Assembly (NCBI RefSeq): GCF_025370935.1
Contig: NC_133480.1
Location: 360,054 to 424,053, forward strand
DNA length: 64,000 nucleotides
Direction: 5' to 3'
Source: Choristoneura fumiferana
Taxonomy: Eukaryota > Arthropoda > Insecta > Lepidoptera > Tortricidae
Positions 52,723-63,366 of the stretch are shown here, in pieces (within the stretch, counting starts at the first letter, position 1; every line of letters starts with the position of its first letter). Both the position numbers and the translations under genes were made by a program. The notes beneath the pieces were generated by a model. That model worked only from the letters and a program-made list of their open reading frames with translations, was not told the origin of the DNA and did no database searches.

Positions 52723-53690
52723 AAAACGGTCTTTACGCTTTAACCACACACAAAATATGTACTAATTACTAGTACTCGACTAATGCAGCGAAAGTGTGCA
52801 GTTGATTATTCGATTGCATAGAATCGATTCGTCGCGGGCTCTAATAATCGATTGGCTCCAACCGATGGTTATCGGTACGCGTCGACGACCACGAAAGTTT
52901 CGCTTCAGGCGATTAAAAAAAAAGTTTCGCACGTGTAAATGTATAATTATAAACCCTTATATAACGTACAGGTTGAAAAATTAAACGTGATCTTTATATT
53001 TTCTTCATTCTTTTTTCTTTTCTTTATTTTTTCTATCAGCATATAAAATAAGATCACTTCCCACTCTCGCTTCGATCGCTTCTTACGCTTAGATCTTTTA
53101 AACTAAACGACAGCTTTAAATGAAGATTTTTTAAGAAATAAATATGTAATTGATACATTCCTCACTACTTTTAAAAATGATTTAAAAAAAAATACTGAAT
53201 GATCTTTATGAACTTTAGGAACTATTTCAAGGATAAATTTATTGACATGTTGATTTCAGATAGAGGATTTTTTCAAAGTACTGACGATATACTAGTGACG
53301 CGGCCCGGTTTCACGCGGGTATATTTTATGAGAAATTATTATTAAATTACTGTTACAAACTGCTAGCCTATAATGTAACTGAGTTTGTTAGGGTTGGTAC
53401 TGATCTAATCCAGAATGATTATAGTATGGAGTGTCGATACACTGCAATACAAGTAATAGGCAGTAGATTGACTCGGCCGTATTCTTGAAATCTGTAACTA
53501 CGACTGGGCGGAGCGCTAGGGTTGGCGTTTACAAAAAGTAAAACAGACGTGTGTAGATTTTTATTGTAGGTATGCGTGTAGTTTTAGGTGTAGGAATAAA
53601 ACATATGTTAATTTTATGATTATTTATTTATTAATTAAATTATAATTCTCATTTTCATGAAGAGTTAGTATAGAGCGCTATAGCCATGTT
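52723..53690. other. Non-coding, nothing recognised
   Basis: Includes a TTCTTTTTTCTTTTC pyrimidine tract near 53010. Nothing else supported. Confidence 0.45.
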
Positions 53691-53811
53691 ACGGAATCGA
53701 AACAGGGGCGAATAGAGCGGGCGGCGCGGCACAGCACTCACTCGACCAGCGACCGGACTGCGCGGCGCGCGGCGTGGCACTGCGTAGTTTTGTCTTGCGA
53801 AAATTGGTTAG
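53691..53811. other. GC-rich block
   Basis: GCGGGCGGCGCGGCACAGC and CGACCAGCGACCGGACTGCG followed by CGCGGCGCGCGGCGTGG. No reading frame stands out. It could be a CpG-like promoter or a GC-rich transposon end. Confidence 0.35.
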
Positions 53812-54083
53812 AATGACGCTTGGCAGTGTGCGTGCGTTTTTCGATCGCTAGTCGTATTAGCGAAAATAAAAGACCCAGAAAAAGAGACAGCGCTGGGAAT
53901 AACCCGAGTTCCCTAATGGTAGACAAAAAGGAATTATGCATAGGAAAAATATTGTTATTGTCTTGGGAAGCGCTGGTTCTTTTTTCTGCTATGTCTCAGT
54001 TTGTATTTTCGATAGTTTCTGGTTAGCGGCCGTGTGAATGACGCTTGGCAGTGTGCGTGCGTCGTTTCGATCGCTAGTAGTAT
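53812..54083. mobile_element. tRNA-like composite, copy 4, between 45-bp direct repeats
   Basis: The flanking repeats 53812-53859 and 54036-54083 share GAATGACGCTTGGCAGTGTG, CGTGCGT and CGATCGCTAGT. Between them, AAAATAAAAGACCCAGAAAA and AGCGCTGGGAAT are a decayed inverted core, and CTCAGTTTGTATTTTCGATA is the tail of the family in plus orientation. Confidence 0.55.
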
Positions 54084-54540
54084 GAAGTCGAAATACTGCT
54101 TATTACTTGTATTGTGCTGGCACTGTTACGTAAAGTTTGACACAATAGCTACTTGGCGCGATCAGCCACGCATGCACGACTAATGCTGTGACATCCGTTC
54201 TGCGCGCGCACCGTGGCAACCTTAAGGTGTGCTTCCATTGAAGCGGAGCGGGGCAAACACGTGCAGAATCGATCGAAGTCGAACGAATTTGTAAACCATT
54301 TACTTGACGTTGACTTATTGATTATTTTACATTGACACATAATCGACTTCTTTGCTCTATCTTAATGGAATTGCTCCCTAAATTAGAGACTTGTTAATTC
54401 TATTTAATAAAGGGAATAAAGAGGAGGCCTTTGTCAGCAGCGGGACCCATTAACAGGCCAAAAAAATGACAAAAATATTAAATGGCCACCATAATTGTAG
54501 CCATATTCTGACACAAAATGGCTATAAAATAGTCATGTTT
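54084..54540. other. Non-coding
   Basis: A short GGAGGCCTTTGTCAGCAGCG piece at 54423 is a decayed LINE/SINE tail. No gene seen. Confidence 0.45.
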
Positions 54541-54960
54541 ACTGTTTTCTGTTCAAAACATTTTTAATACAAGCTTCTTCGCTGTACTTTTTGTTGATTG
54601 TAGCGTCGTTTGTATGAAAATTTGTGACTACACAATCCTCTTAAACGGGAACGCGTTCGAGACGCTTCTTGCGACAGAAAACCCTAATGGACCATTTACA
54701 CGAGGCCAGTTGATCGAGCCAGCAGCATTACATTGCAGCGCTCGACTGATCACTTTACCAAGTTGGTTAGGTTATTATATCTTAGAAGACTCTTGTCGCT
54801 CAAACTAGTAGAGACAGAGTTCTCGCTGGCAATACAAACAGCCAGTTATCAGCTATATTTACCTCCGCGACCTTTATCTAATGTTCGTTTCTTGAGCGAG
54901 AATATCGATAGCTAATTCGCTTCCTCGACGGTGTTAGGACAGTGCTTACGGCGACGTACG
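54541..54960. repeat. Fragments of repeat A and of MITE families
   Basis: 54548-54610 is repeat A (ACAAGCTTCTTCGCTGTAC, TTTTTGTTGATTGTAG). 54690-54765 resembles the 63224 hairpin (GCATTACATTGCAGCGCTCG). 54780-54950 parallels the right part of 14365-14765 (GTTCGTTTCTTGAGCGAGAA). Confidence 0.5.
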
Positions 54961-55504
54961 ACGACGTACGACTACGTACGACTTTACTAACGACGTGTAA
55001 ATGGTCCAAAAGGTTCTGCTAACTGCACACTCCAAAGTCGTTAACGACTCACCAGTTAACTCAAATAATTATCAACGTTTAAACTGTTAACCTGCTATGA
55101 TACAGGCGTAGTTATCGCAATTATTTCCTCACACTGTTGCAAACATCTTTACATATTAATAACTATTTTAATTGCTTTATATCAAACGCTGCGCAATGCG
55201 AAGATCGCTGATTTATATCATTTTTAATTGACTTCAAAATACATTTTTTGTAACAAGATTTTGTTGCTTGTAATTTTTTGATGCAACTGATTTCTATTTA
55301 CGTAGAAGCGAGTGACCTGTGTACTGGCAAGATTTGATCCAAACAAACACACATTACAATTTAAATAGGAGCTTGTAAAAAGAGGCGGTTTGTCTGTATG
55401 TTCATCGCTTCGTCCATCTCCTATCTCCTCAATCATAGAAGTCTGATGAATGGAGAGTTTGTAGCCTTAAGAGAGACTTTAAGAAGTGAGTCTTTTGGCT
55501 GAAG
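54961..55504. other. Non-coding
   Basis: A short ACGACGTACG tandem at 54950-54985 (four units). Nothing further recognised. Confidence 0.45.
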
Positions 55505-55710
55505 ATGATCATAAAGATGGCCGTTGAAAAGTTCTCGAATGAGATCGCAGTTCGGCAAACGCAGCGTAGGACATCCACCAAAGAGATGGACCTGGTTAAA
55601 GCCGCGGGTTCACGGTGGATGCAGGCCGCTTCCAACCGAAGCAACTGGAGGTCTATGGGGGAGGCCTATGTCCAACAGTGGACGTCCTACGGCTGGAGTG
55701 GTATGATGAT
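55505..55710 (+). pseudogene. RTE-type LINE reverse transcriptase, C-terminal end
   Basis: Two overlapping frames together give R-S-V-G-H-P-P-K-R-W, then LVKAAGSRWMQAA, NRSNWRSMGEAYVQQWTSYG and a tail GGTATGATGATGATGATC. The missing T-D-D-before-L-V-K segment and frameshifts show decay. The same end is seen at 20085-20325. No upstream polymerase domain remains. Confidence 0.78.
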
Positions 55711-57107
55711 GATGATCATCATGAAACGTATATTTGCTATACCGACAGATGTTATGCATGCCTATTCCAAAACCCATAAAACCGCCTATATAAATTATCA
55801 AGTGTTTTAACTCGTTTAAATGGACAGCAATATTATAACGTGTTACACCGTGTTTATGACTTTCACAATCAATTTGCTGTATTTTGATCACTTACCGTAT
55901 GATTTATGCTATCGGCTGGTTAGTGCGTTCTATTACACCATTGATCTGTGGCGTAAGAGCAATTGAAAATGAAAATTGAGTGGCTTCCAGTTGGTAGTTT
56001 TAATTAAATAACTTCTCCTTTTCTGTTGACATGTTAACTGCATCAAATATAAATAACTGCGACTATTACGTTATTTTAAGTCATTTAATCGGAATGTTCA
56101 ATAATTATTCAACTTTCTAGGTAGGTATCTAATTTTAAACTTCCTTCAGTTTGTTTTTCTATGTTTTGCTGGAGACAGGAGTTAATAAGTATACAACATT
56201 GGGACTTGAAAAAGTATAATTTTAAATTAAAAAAAAACCAAAACTACTGATTTTATTCAAATTGCAATAACAAATAATAAGCATTTTGAATGTTTTTTTT
56301 CACATTTTGTGATGAAATCAAACAACATTATGGAATTATAACGTTTGCGACACGACACCCACATCTGCCCACTGCCCACTCGTGGCCTTCGCACATTTTT
56401 ATTGTAAACACTTATACGGTCCCGCGTATTTATGATTAAATGAGTTTTTATTACGTACCAATTGAATAAGATTGCGCTGCGAATTTTGTAAAGTGAAATG
56501 ATCATTTAAAACTATAAAGTCAATGTTCTTTTATGCTAATGACATCTACCCCGCAGATTTTATTTTTATTTTTTCGATGGTTATCCATGTTATGATATTA
56601 TAAAATTATTAAATGTGAAAGTTATATACTGTTGTTACTTCTTCAAGGTAAAAATGTGGGACCAATTGTGACAAAAGGCAAGGAGAGAACAAAACTAGAA
56701 TATAACAGAACTGAGACACTAGCTTTTTTTATTTAGCCATATATCCCACAGCTGGGCAAATGCCTCTCCCTCAGATTTACAACTTCCTCTGTCGGCAACT
56801 AAGTCTTCTAAGACACTACCAAATTGTTTTTTTTTTTCATTTGCAAGCAAATTGCGGTATTCAATTTGACAGATTGTGTAGACAAACACAGAACTAAAAC
56901 GAGGAGTAGAATTGTCAAACAGCTAAAATCGTTAGGCTATAAAGATATAAAAGTACCTATTTTTTTCCCCAGTTTAGTTGAAGTTAAATGCTCAAAAAGT
57001 GGGATATTGCAGAAAGTGTGGTTCAAAAAAAGATTATATTTCATAGTAGAAAAGACTGAAAGTGGCGTAAAAGTATGCAATAGGGAAAAGTGGAAAAGGT
57101 GTCATCT
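55711..57107. other. Mostly unassigned
   Basis: A 95-codon lysine-rich open stretch at about 56824-57110 (plus) reads LKSLGYKDIKVPIF and VWFKKRLYFIVEK. It is unlike any family I recognise. At 56736 a CCCACAGCTGGGCAAATGCC piece is a LINE tail remnant. Confidence 0.4.
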
Positions 57108-57549
57108 CACTAATGTCACTAATATTATAAATTCGAAAGTCTGTAAGTCTGTTTGTTTCTTTGTTACTTCATCACGCCTAAACCACTGAACCGATTTAAA
57201 TGAAATTCGGTAAACAGATAGTTTGAATCCCGGAGAAGGACATAAGTAGGAAACTTTTTATCCCAGAAAATTGCATATTTCCGGCAGGATAGCGATAAAC
57301 GAATTTTATGCGGACGAAGTCGCGGGTTACGGCTAGTTATTATTATAAGTTTGTAAGTATGTTTGTTTGTTTATTTGTTACCTCATCACGTCTAAACCGC
57401 TCAACCGATTTTGGTGAAATTCAGTATACAGATAGTTTGAGTCTTGGGAAAGGACATAGGATAGTTTTTTACCCCGAAAATTGCACAGTTTCCGCGGGAT
57501 AATGATAAACGAATTCTTCGCGAACGGAGTCGCGGGTAACAGGCTAGTC
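57108..57549 (+). mobile_element. Two tandem Helitron-like copies
   Basis: 57108-57334 and 57340-57549 are both full length: CTAATATTATAAATTCG-type start, GTTTGTTTCTTTGTTACTTC, AACCGATTTAAATGAAATTC, ATAGCGATAAACGAATTTTA, then GGGTTACGGCTAGT and GGTAACAGGCTAGT termini. Confidence 0.8.
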
Positions 57550-57843
57550 AATTCTAAAAGTCAATTTTATTTCTCTTATTGTTAGCTCTACGGGAACAAT
57601 AAAGTCTTAACATTATCAACTTGTCCACATTTAATCGAATGATAAACTCGTTTCCCGTATCCGCGGTGACTAATCGGGTCGACCTTATCGATTAAGGATC
57701 GAGAATCGATACGCTTGCTAATTGTTGTTGTTTTGCTGCAAAATGCGTTGTTTACTCGACTTGGGTTAATAAATCTTGTAATTTAAGTGTTTTTAGATTG
57801 ATGTAAACGCGGTGAATTTTGAGAATAGTACAGTTTTGGAGTT

Positions 57844-58040
57844 TTTAACCCCCGGCGCAAATAGTGGGAGTTATAAGTTTGCCGTCAATATCTGAGTGTC
57901 TATAGCATTGTAGCTCTCAAACGGATGGACCGATTTCTATTTTTTTTTGCGACAGAGCGAGTTTCCTTGAAGAGGCTATGTTTCATTACAATCGGTTCAG
58001 CTGTTTTTGAGACATTGAACTTTGTTGTTAAGTCTTATAA
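57844..58040 (+). mobile_element. Single arm of element J
   Basis: TTAACCCCCGGCGCAAATAG, GGGAGTTATAAGTTTGCCG and CGGTTCAGCTGTTTTTGAGA. The right arm is absent. Confidence 0.6.
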
Positions 58041-58447
58041 TCTTCCGTTGTCAACAGCTATATAATAATCAACTTGGTATTAACAAACCTATTATTTCTT
58101 TACAGGTAAGTAACATAATTGATATTCAAGCTACTGACGAAGCTCCGACGTGTACCATTAAGTGAGACATCAGGTAAGTACCACCCATAAGCAAAGCTAT
58201 CAAGCCACGGCCAAAATAAGTTCTTAATTACGAAAAAATTACGCAATTCCGGCCGCATCCATAAAAAGTAAATTTCCATAAAAAAAAACCTTTATTGTTT
58301 TTGTGCTGGATGCGTGACAAGAAGCCATAGCCGTTCGCGAGTATCCGAACGCGCATGGTTTAAAAAAGTAATAGTTTTGGCGTATCTGTGCAGGAAAGTG
58401 TGACGTTCAACTGACGTTCAAGAAGCGACATCTTGTTATTGTTGTTG
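58041..58447. other. Non-coding
   Basis: No recognised repeat or gene. Confidence 0.45.
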
Positions 58448-58480
58448 ATTCAAAATTCATGTGCGAAATTACATTTGAAA

Positions 58481-58735
58481 TTGGGCCAATCAACTTTTTT
58501 ACCGACACTAATCTGTCCGCGACATTTTTCAAACAATTGCAGATTTTTGTAAGTAAACATGTTTTTTTTTCTGTAATTTAATAGATGGTGTACATGAATA
58601 CATGCCATCCTACGTAAGTTCAACCTATTAAACCGTGAAATATCTTGTTGGAAGTACGATCTTTTGGTAACGCCAGAGACAACTTTGGTAACGCAGGAGA
58701 CGCTCAAAGTGTCGGTAAAATAGTTGATTGGCCCA
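58481..58735. mobile_element. GGGCCAATCAAC-ended MITE
   Basis: Termini GGGCCAATCAACTTTTTTAC and GTAAAATAGTTGATTGGCCC are inverted, with subterminal ACCGACACT / GTGTCGGT. It sits inside the SINE body. Confidence 0.8.
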
Positions 58736-58831
58736 ATTTTATCACGAGCTTAACGGTGAAGAAAAACGTCTTGAAAAATGCACAAACTTGCGAAGAAATT
58801 CAATGGTGTGTGTAAAGTTTCCAATCTGACC

Positions 58832-58973
58832 AGAAGGGCTACTACGAAATTGGAAAATCGAAGTTCGTATCGTACCATCCCTCTCACTCTCGCATTAAAT
58901 AATATTAGCGTCAGCGGGACGGTACGATACGATCTTCGAATTTCGAATTTCATAGTAGCCTCTCTGATCCCGC
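58832..58973. mobile_element. MITE K, third copy
   Basis: AAGGGCTACTACGAAATTGG to AATTTCATAGTAGCCTCTC, with inner CGTACCATCCCTCTCACTC and GCGGGACGGTACGATACGAT. Inserted in the same SINE as the preceding MITE. Confidence 0.8.
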
Positions 58974-59185
58974 GTGAAAACTACCTATAAGGCCCAAAAT
59001 CCTTATTCTGAGACAGTTATGCCAGGTCTTTTTCGAATAAATAAAACAAAACAAAAAACGGGATAAATGTCTTTTGACAATAGATCAAATTTTATCCGCA
59101 TTTAAAAATACTTCGGTTTGTTGTTACACCGAACACAGTGCTAAAATACCGAACGGTTCGGTAAAATACCTGGCAACACTGTTCT

Positions 59186-59358
59186 GAGGGGAGACCTATG
59201 CTCAGCAGTGGGACATAGCTGGGATGATGATGTTTCTTTTTTTTAGTTTTTATACAAATTGTTTCCACTCTGCTGGAGCTGCACTCCGCGAAGACAGGTA
59301 AATAAAGGGTTTCTATTGGTTCGTGCATTCCCGCACTTTACCGATGGAAACGCACCTT
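59186..59358. mobile_element. SINE/LINE tail fragment and half of MITE E
   Basis: 59186-59230 reads GGGGAGACCTATGCTCAGCA, GTGGGAC, GGGATGATGATG. 59275-59358 holds AAAGGGTTTCTATTGGTTCG and GATGGAAACGCACCTTA, the right half of family E. Confidence 0.6.
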
Positions 59359-59784
59359 AATGTATCTTCGCACCGTTGATAGGTGAGCAAGCTGGTCTGA
59401 CGTGGCCATTGCACTGGATGACCTTGCCAGATCATCGAAACGCAGCTAAAATACGAGCAAGTAAAATACAGCGGAATATCTTCTGTGACAACCATATTAA
59501 GGTGTCGCCGAACGTCCACCGGCCGTTGACAGGGAGGCCGAATTCTTCCGCAGTGACTACAATCTGTGCAATTGTTAACTTGACGAAATTCGGTGATATC
59601 ACATTACAGCGAAGAAAGGGTGAGCGGTTTTGAGATTGCATAACATGGACATGCCCTGTTATTTAATGGTAGTTTGTTCCATGATCTTTCTCTATTTATA
59701 AGGTGTTAATTATATAACGGAATACCTAAGACTTTAAGTTAGTTTATTACATTTGTTTTACCTTGTTTATTTCAATACCATAAT
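59359..59784. other. Unassigned
   Basis: A moderately GC-balanced 59370-59640 block is open in one frame on each strand, but neither translation resembles a known family. It could be a decayed transposon. Confidence 0.4.
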
Positions 59785-60095
59785 CATCATCATCATCATC
59801 CCAGCCTATATACGTCCCACTGCTGGGCACAGGCCTCCTCTCAGAACAAGAGGGCTTGGGCCATAGTTCCCACGCGGGCCCAGTGCGGATTGGCAACTTC
59901 ACACGCACCATTGAATTGCTTTGCAGGTTTGTGCAGGTTTCCTCACGATGTTTTCCTTCACCGCAAAGCTCGTGGTAAATTTCAAATGTAATTCCGCACA
60001 TGAATTTCGAAAAACTCAGAGGTGCGAGCCGGGGTTTGAACCCACGACCCTCTGTTTGAGAGGCGATAGGTCAAACCACTAGGCCACCACGGCTT
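59785..60095 (-). mobile_element. SINE-A, full length, well preserved
   Basis: A tail of four to five CAT units runs to head TAGGCCACCACGGC. Box B inverse (GGGGTTTGAACCC) and box A inverse (CCACTAGGCCA) are both intact, making this one of the least damaged copies. Confidence 0.9.
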
Positions 60096-60133
60096 TTATC
60101 ATGATCATTTTGTAATAATAACAAATGAATAAA

Positions 60134-60305
60134 TATATATCATGGGACACTTGACATCAATGTTATTGACCTAGTCCCAAACTAAGCAAAGCTACATATT
60201 AAACATCCAAGATCTGAGAGCAAACATTATTATTATTCATACAAATATCCGGGACCTCAAGCTTCGTAGTATAAGGTTCTCTAACCACTTGGCCATCCAG
60301 GCTAT
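60134..60305 (-). mobile_element. SINE-B, inverted copy
   Basis: ATATATCATGGGACACTTGA, TTGACCTAGTCCCAAACTAA, TTAAACATCCAAGATCTGAG and ATCCGGGACCTCAAGCTTCG, then a head CTAACCACTTGGCCATCCAG (box A inverse). Matches 48755-48985. Confidence 0.75.
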
Positions 60306-60834
60306 AAAATATTCATTTCTTACTTAAGAGTTAGTGGTGCTTCACCGTTGTTTAAAAAAAATGAAAATAACTTCATTTAATTTACTTAATATTAATTTTC
60401 AGGGTGTACCCATATTAATATCTACACATGACAGTAATGGCATAAGAATAGCTCACCCTTTCCAAGCGCTGTCACATTACACGTGATTCACACGAAGGAA
60501 AATAATGACGGAAATATGGAACGCAATTTTTATGTTTAAAAAGGCAAAACAATGACGTCCGAAAACAAGAATTTGAAGGTTTTTTTTGATGTTAAGTGGA
60601 ATAATTTCATTTCATATTATTGAGAAATCACTGTTGAATTTATATTGAAATAAACTTAAAAGTAAAACCAGAAAAAGAGGTTTTCGAAGACATTATGGTT
60701 TTACTACTGAATCCAAGGTTTGTTACATATTTTTTGGCTCTCCGATTGGAACTTTGCTTTAATAAAAATAAAGTAAATCTTTAATTGTGCTTATGACAAC
60801 ACGAAAAGAACTGTGAAGTACAGTTGAAGAAACT
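60306..60834. other. Unassigned
   Basis: AT-rich, no recognised feature. Confidence 0.45.
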
Positions 60835-60955
60835 GAATCACGTACCGAGTGAAACCTTTTCATAATCAATTTCACTGTGATTTCTTTGGCAATGTATGGG
60901 ATGTCAACATGAAAAAGTTGCCTGGTACGTGCTTCAGTTTACCCAACTGTACGTT
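60835..60955. mobile_element. Second copy of the 8601-type MITE
   Basis: AACTGAATCACGTACCGAGT and CCTGGTACGTGCTTCAGTTT form TIRs. The middle GAAACCTTTTCATAATCAAT, TTCACTGTGATTTCTTTGGC and ATGGGATGTCAACATGA matches 8620-8690. Confidence 0.68.
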
Positions 60956-61887
60956 CTACGATCGGCTAGGACTTAATTGGCTAGACTGTCCAATCGTGGT
61001 TATTTTTATAGTATTTCACACAATTTTTTTCCTGATTGTTGTTGCGTGTCATCCAAATTTCAAGTCAATTATACGAAAGCGACAAGTTAAATAAATACTC
61101 GTAGGTTACTTTTGACTTCATTTGGTCACTGAATAGTTTGAAAAAGTTTTTCACCTATTTTTTTCCTTTAAAAATTTAAAAAACACCCTGTTTCAAGACA
61201 CAAACTTAGCAAAATTCGCTCTAAATGTCAATGTACTTTCTAATTTCACTAAATAATCACGTGTCGGAAATTCTTTAAGATCAAAGGAATTAGATTCTCT
61301 ATCACAATCTTTTATCAAATCTCCTAAACAATGATCATAATTAATGTCAATAAAATCTCATCGCTGTCTTGCGCGTGCGCATCCTTCGAACAAATTTGTA
61401 CCTTATTGCGTTAATCGTTGTAACTTCAAACAATGCCGTCTTTTATGAACGTTGACATTATGTCGTAAAGTTTAATTTCGGTTAAACAGGTTGCTCAACT
61501 TTTTTATTAAAAGGTGAAATAAACTTTAAAATATTACGTAATTAAGGAAACTATTCATCATAACAATTTTGGAGACGCGGAAGTGGTAGCCGAATTTTAA
61601 TTTCACACTAAATCACTTATAATTATTTATATTGCTGAAATAATCAGCGTCATAATACGTTCTAGTTTTAATGAAGAGCACACGACTCCGCTAGCTAGTA
61701 CTATTATTCTATATAAAAATAGAAATGTTTTTAAGTGATATCTTACCGTACTGTAAAAAAAATACTTCGGAAGTACCTCCATCATTAATATTATCAAAGT
61801 ACATGTGGTTCAAGCATGTAAATAACATCTAAGGTCACTACACAATTGCAGCAATTGTAAGAAACTCGACAACAAAGCGTTTGTGGA
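60956..61887. other. Non-coding
   Basis: No gene or repeat recognised. Confidence 0.45.
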
Positions 61888-61902
61888 GGGGGGGGGGGGG
61901 GG
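61888..61902 (+). repeat. Run of 15 G
   Basis: An unbroken G tract preceded by TTGTGGA and followed by CGAGCC. Its length is rare in AT-rich DNA. Confidence 0.85.
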
Positions 61903-62043
61903 CGAGCCGGTGACTCATTCATAATGACCCTGTGTAGTACTGAATGTATGTAAGTAAATGATGCCCTTAGAACAGTAAAACAAGCTGTGGTGACTTGGTT
62001 ACACCTATGGCGTTGGCTTAAAAGTTTTCGTTTTTCACTGCTT

Positions 62044-62264
62044 AAGACTCCGTTTCTACCAGAGATGTGCAAGGATGCATTGCAAGAAATGTGTTTTTCA
62101 TGAACCAAAAGAAACCCTTCGTTTACCTATCCTCGCTCAGCGCATCACTAATGGAAACACACTAATGAAAACAGTTGAGCAGAGCGAGAATAGATAAACG
62201 AAGGGTTTCTATTGGTTCATGACAAACACATTCCTCACGACACCTCTGGTGGAAACGCAGCCTT
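62044..62264. mobile_element. MITE family E, intact (221 bp)
   Basis: Left AAGACTCCGTTTCTACCAGA and right TCTGGTGGAAACGCAGCCTT are inverted. Both arms carry GTGTTTTTCATGAACCAA / TTGGTTCATGACAAACAC and AACGAAGGGTTTCTATT. This is the reference for the split copies at 15008 and 20823. Confidence 0.82.
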
Positions 62265-62277
62265 GGGGTAGCAGACC

Positions 62278-62365
62278 TGCGGGGCTTCCACGAAATACGA
62301 AAATCGGAGTTCGCATCGTACCATTCCTCTCAAGCTACAAAGTTCGAATTTTGTACTTCATAGGC
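62278..62365. mobile_element. MITE K, decayed copy
   Basis: GGGGCTTCCACGAAATACGA, AAATCGGAGTTCGCATCGTA, CCATTCCTCTCAAG and GTTCGAATTTTGTACTTCAT align with the family with many changes. Confidence 0.55.
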
Positions 62366-62861
62366 AAGGCGTGCTCGATACTTCGACACGTCCCTGAGAA
62401 CATAAGGGTCTAGTCGGACGGACAGCAAAGTGATGCTACTATAGGGGTTCCAATTTTTTTATTCAGATACGGAGAGAGTTGTCGTACCTTATTAAATTTT
62501 ATTCAAAAATATTATTTACTAATACAATCCAACAAAAGCTACAATAGCCGTATTAGAGCACTATTAACCCCATACAAGGTAAAGCGTGCAGAAACGACGT
62601 GATCGCGGCGCAGGCGCCGGCGACTGGAGTCTTAATTAACGATACATATCGTACTGATTACAATACATCGCCTCCTATGTTCGGTTACTTGTAAATCTAT
62701 AGCCGAGCGGATAAGCAATGCATTGAAACTTGTACAATTACCTTCGTCTAAATAAGGCATTATATTTAATTATAACACAGCATTACGTTAGTGCATGAAC
62801 CGCCTTAATTATTACCTAATAAGGTAACAAGCTGATAGTTCTGCCTTTAATATAGGAATTG
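62366..62861. other. Unassigned
   Basis: 62401-62450 has a repeat H-like TCGGACGGACAGCAAAGTGA, GGGGTTCCAATTTTTTT. 62600-62630 is GC-rich (GATCGCGGCGCAGGCGCCGG). Nothing else. Confidence 0.4.
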
Positions 62862-63221
62862 CAATACGGTATTTGACAACTCCTGATTTTGCCATATCTT
62901 AATATTATTATGAAAATATAGATATACAGATAGTGTTTAGCGAAGTGAAAATTTAAATCGGTTGAAAATTGGATTTATAGTGATTTTTTGAAAAATCTAT
63001 ATACCTGTCTCTTTCTCAAACGCTTTTCTCTATGCAGCAAGTATGGCGGTACTGGCGTGTGACGTCATATGCCAGTATGTCTTTCTCTGTCTAATCTTGA
63101 ATTTCAAACCTTTATAACTTTGTTATTTGTAAAGGTAGCTTAAAAATTGTTTTACTATTCGATAACAGGCATTGTGTAGTTTTAATATATAAAACATACA
63201 AAATAGTCAAATACCGTATTG
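62862..63221. mobile_element. CAATACGGTATTTGAC-ended MITE, 360 bp
   Basis: Perfect 16-bp TIRs (CAATACGGTATTTGAC and its inverse). The AT-rich interior contains CGGTACTGGCGTGTGACGTC. No coding frame. Confidence 0.8.
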
Positions 63222-63223
63222 TG

Positions 63224-63366
63224 AAGCTGAGTTTAGACTTGCAAGAAAAATCGTGCAAGTTGCATTACATTGCGGCGCTCGATTGACCACTACAAACTCG
63301 TTGGCTTTACCGCCTCGCAATGTAATGCAACTTGCACGATTTTTCTTGCAAGTCTAAACTCGGCTT
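63224..63366. mobile_element. Near-perfect hairpin MITE, 143 bp
   Basis: Arms GAGTTTAGACTTGCAAGAAA, ATCGTGCAAGTTGCATTACA and their inverses meet around a 40-bp loop. Decayed relatives are at 46609-46722 and 54690-54765. It starts two bases after the previous MITE. Confidence 0.85.

Larger units (their letters stand above)
58448..59025 (+). mobile_element. SINE-A interrupted by two MITEs
   Basis: SINE pieces in order: 58448-58480 (AATTCATGTGCGAAATTACA), 58736-58830 (ATCACGAGCTTAACGGTGAA, AATTCAATGGTGTGTGTAAA) and 58974-59025 (CCCGCGTGAAAACTACCTAT). The tRNA head is missing, and no tail survives past 59025. Confidence 0.75.

Noticed and set aside
60849..61094. 81-codon plus-strand frame with a hydrophobic segment
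   Set aside because: Its start lies in an 8601-type MITE copy and the rest has no motif.
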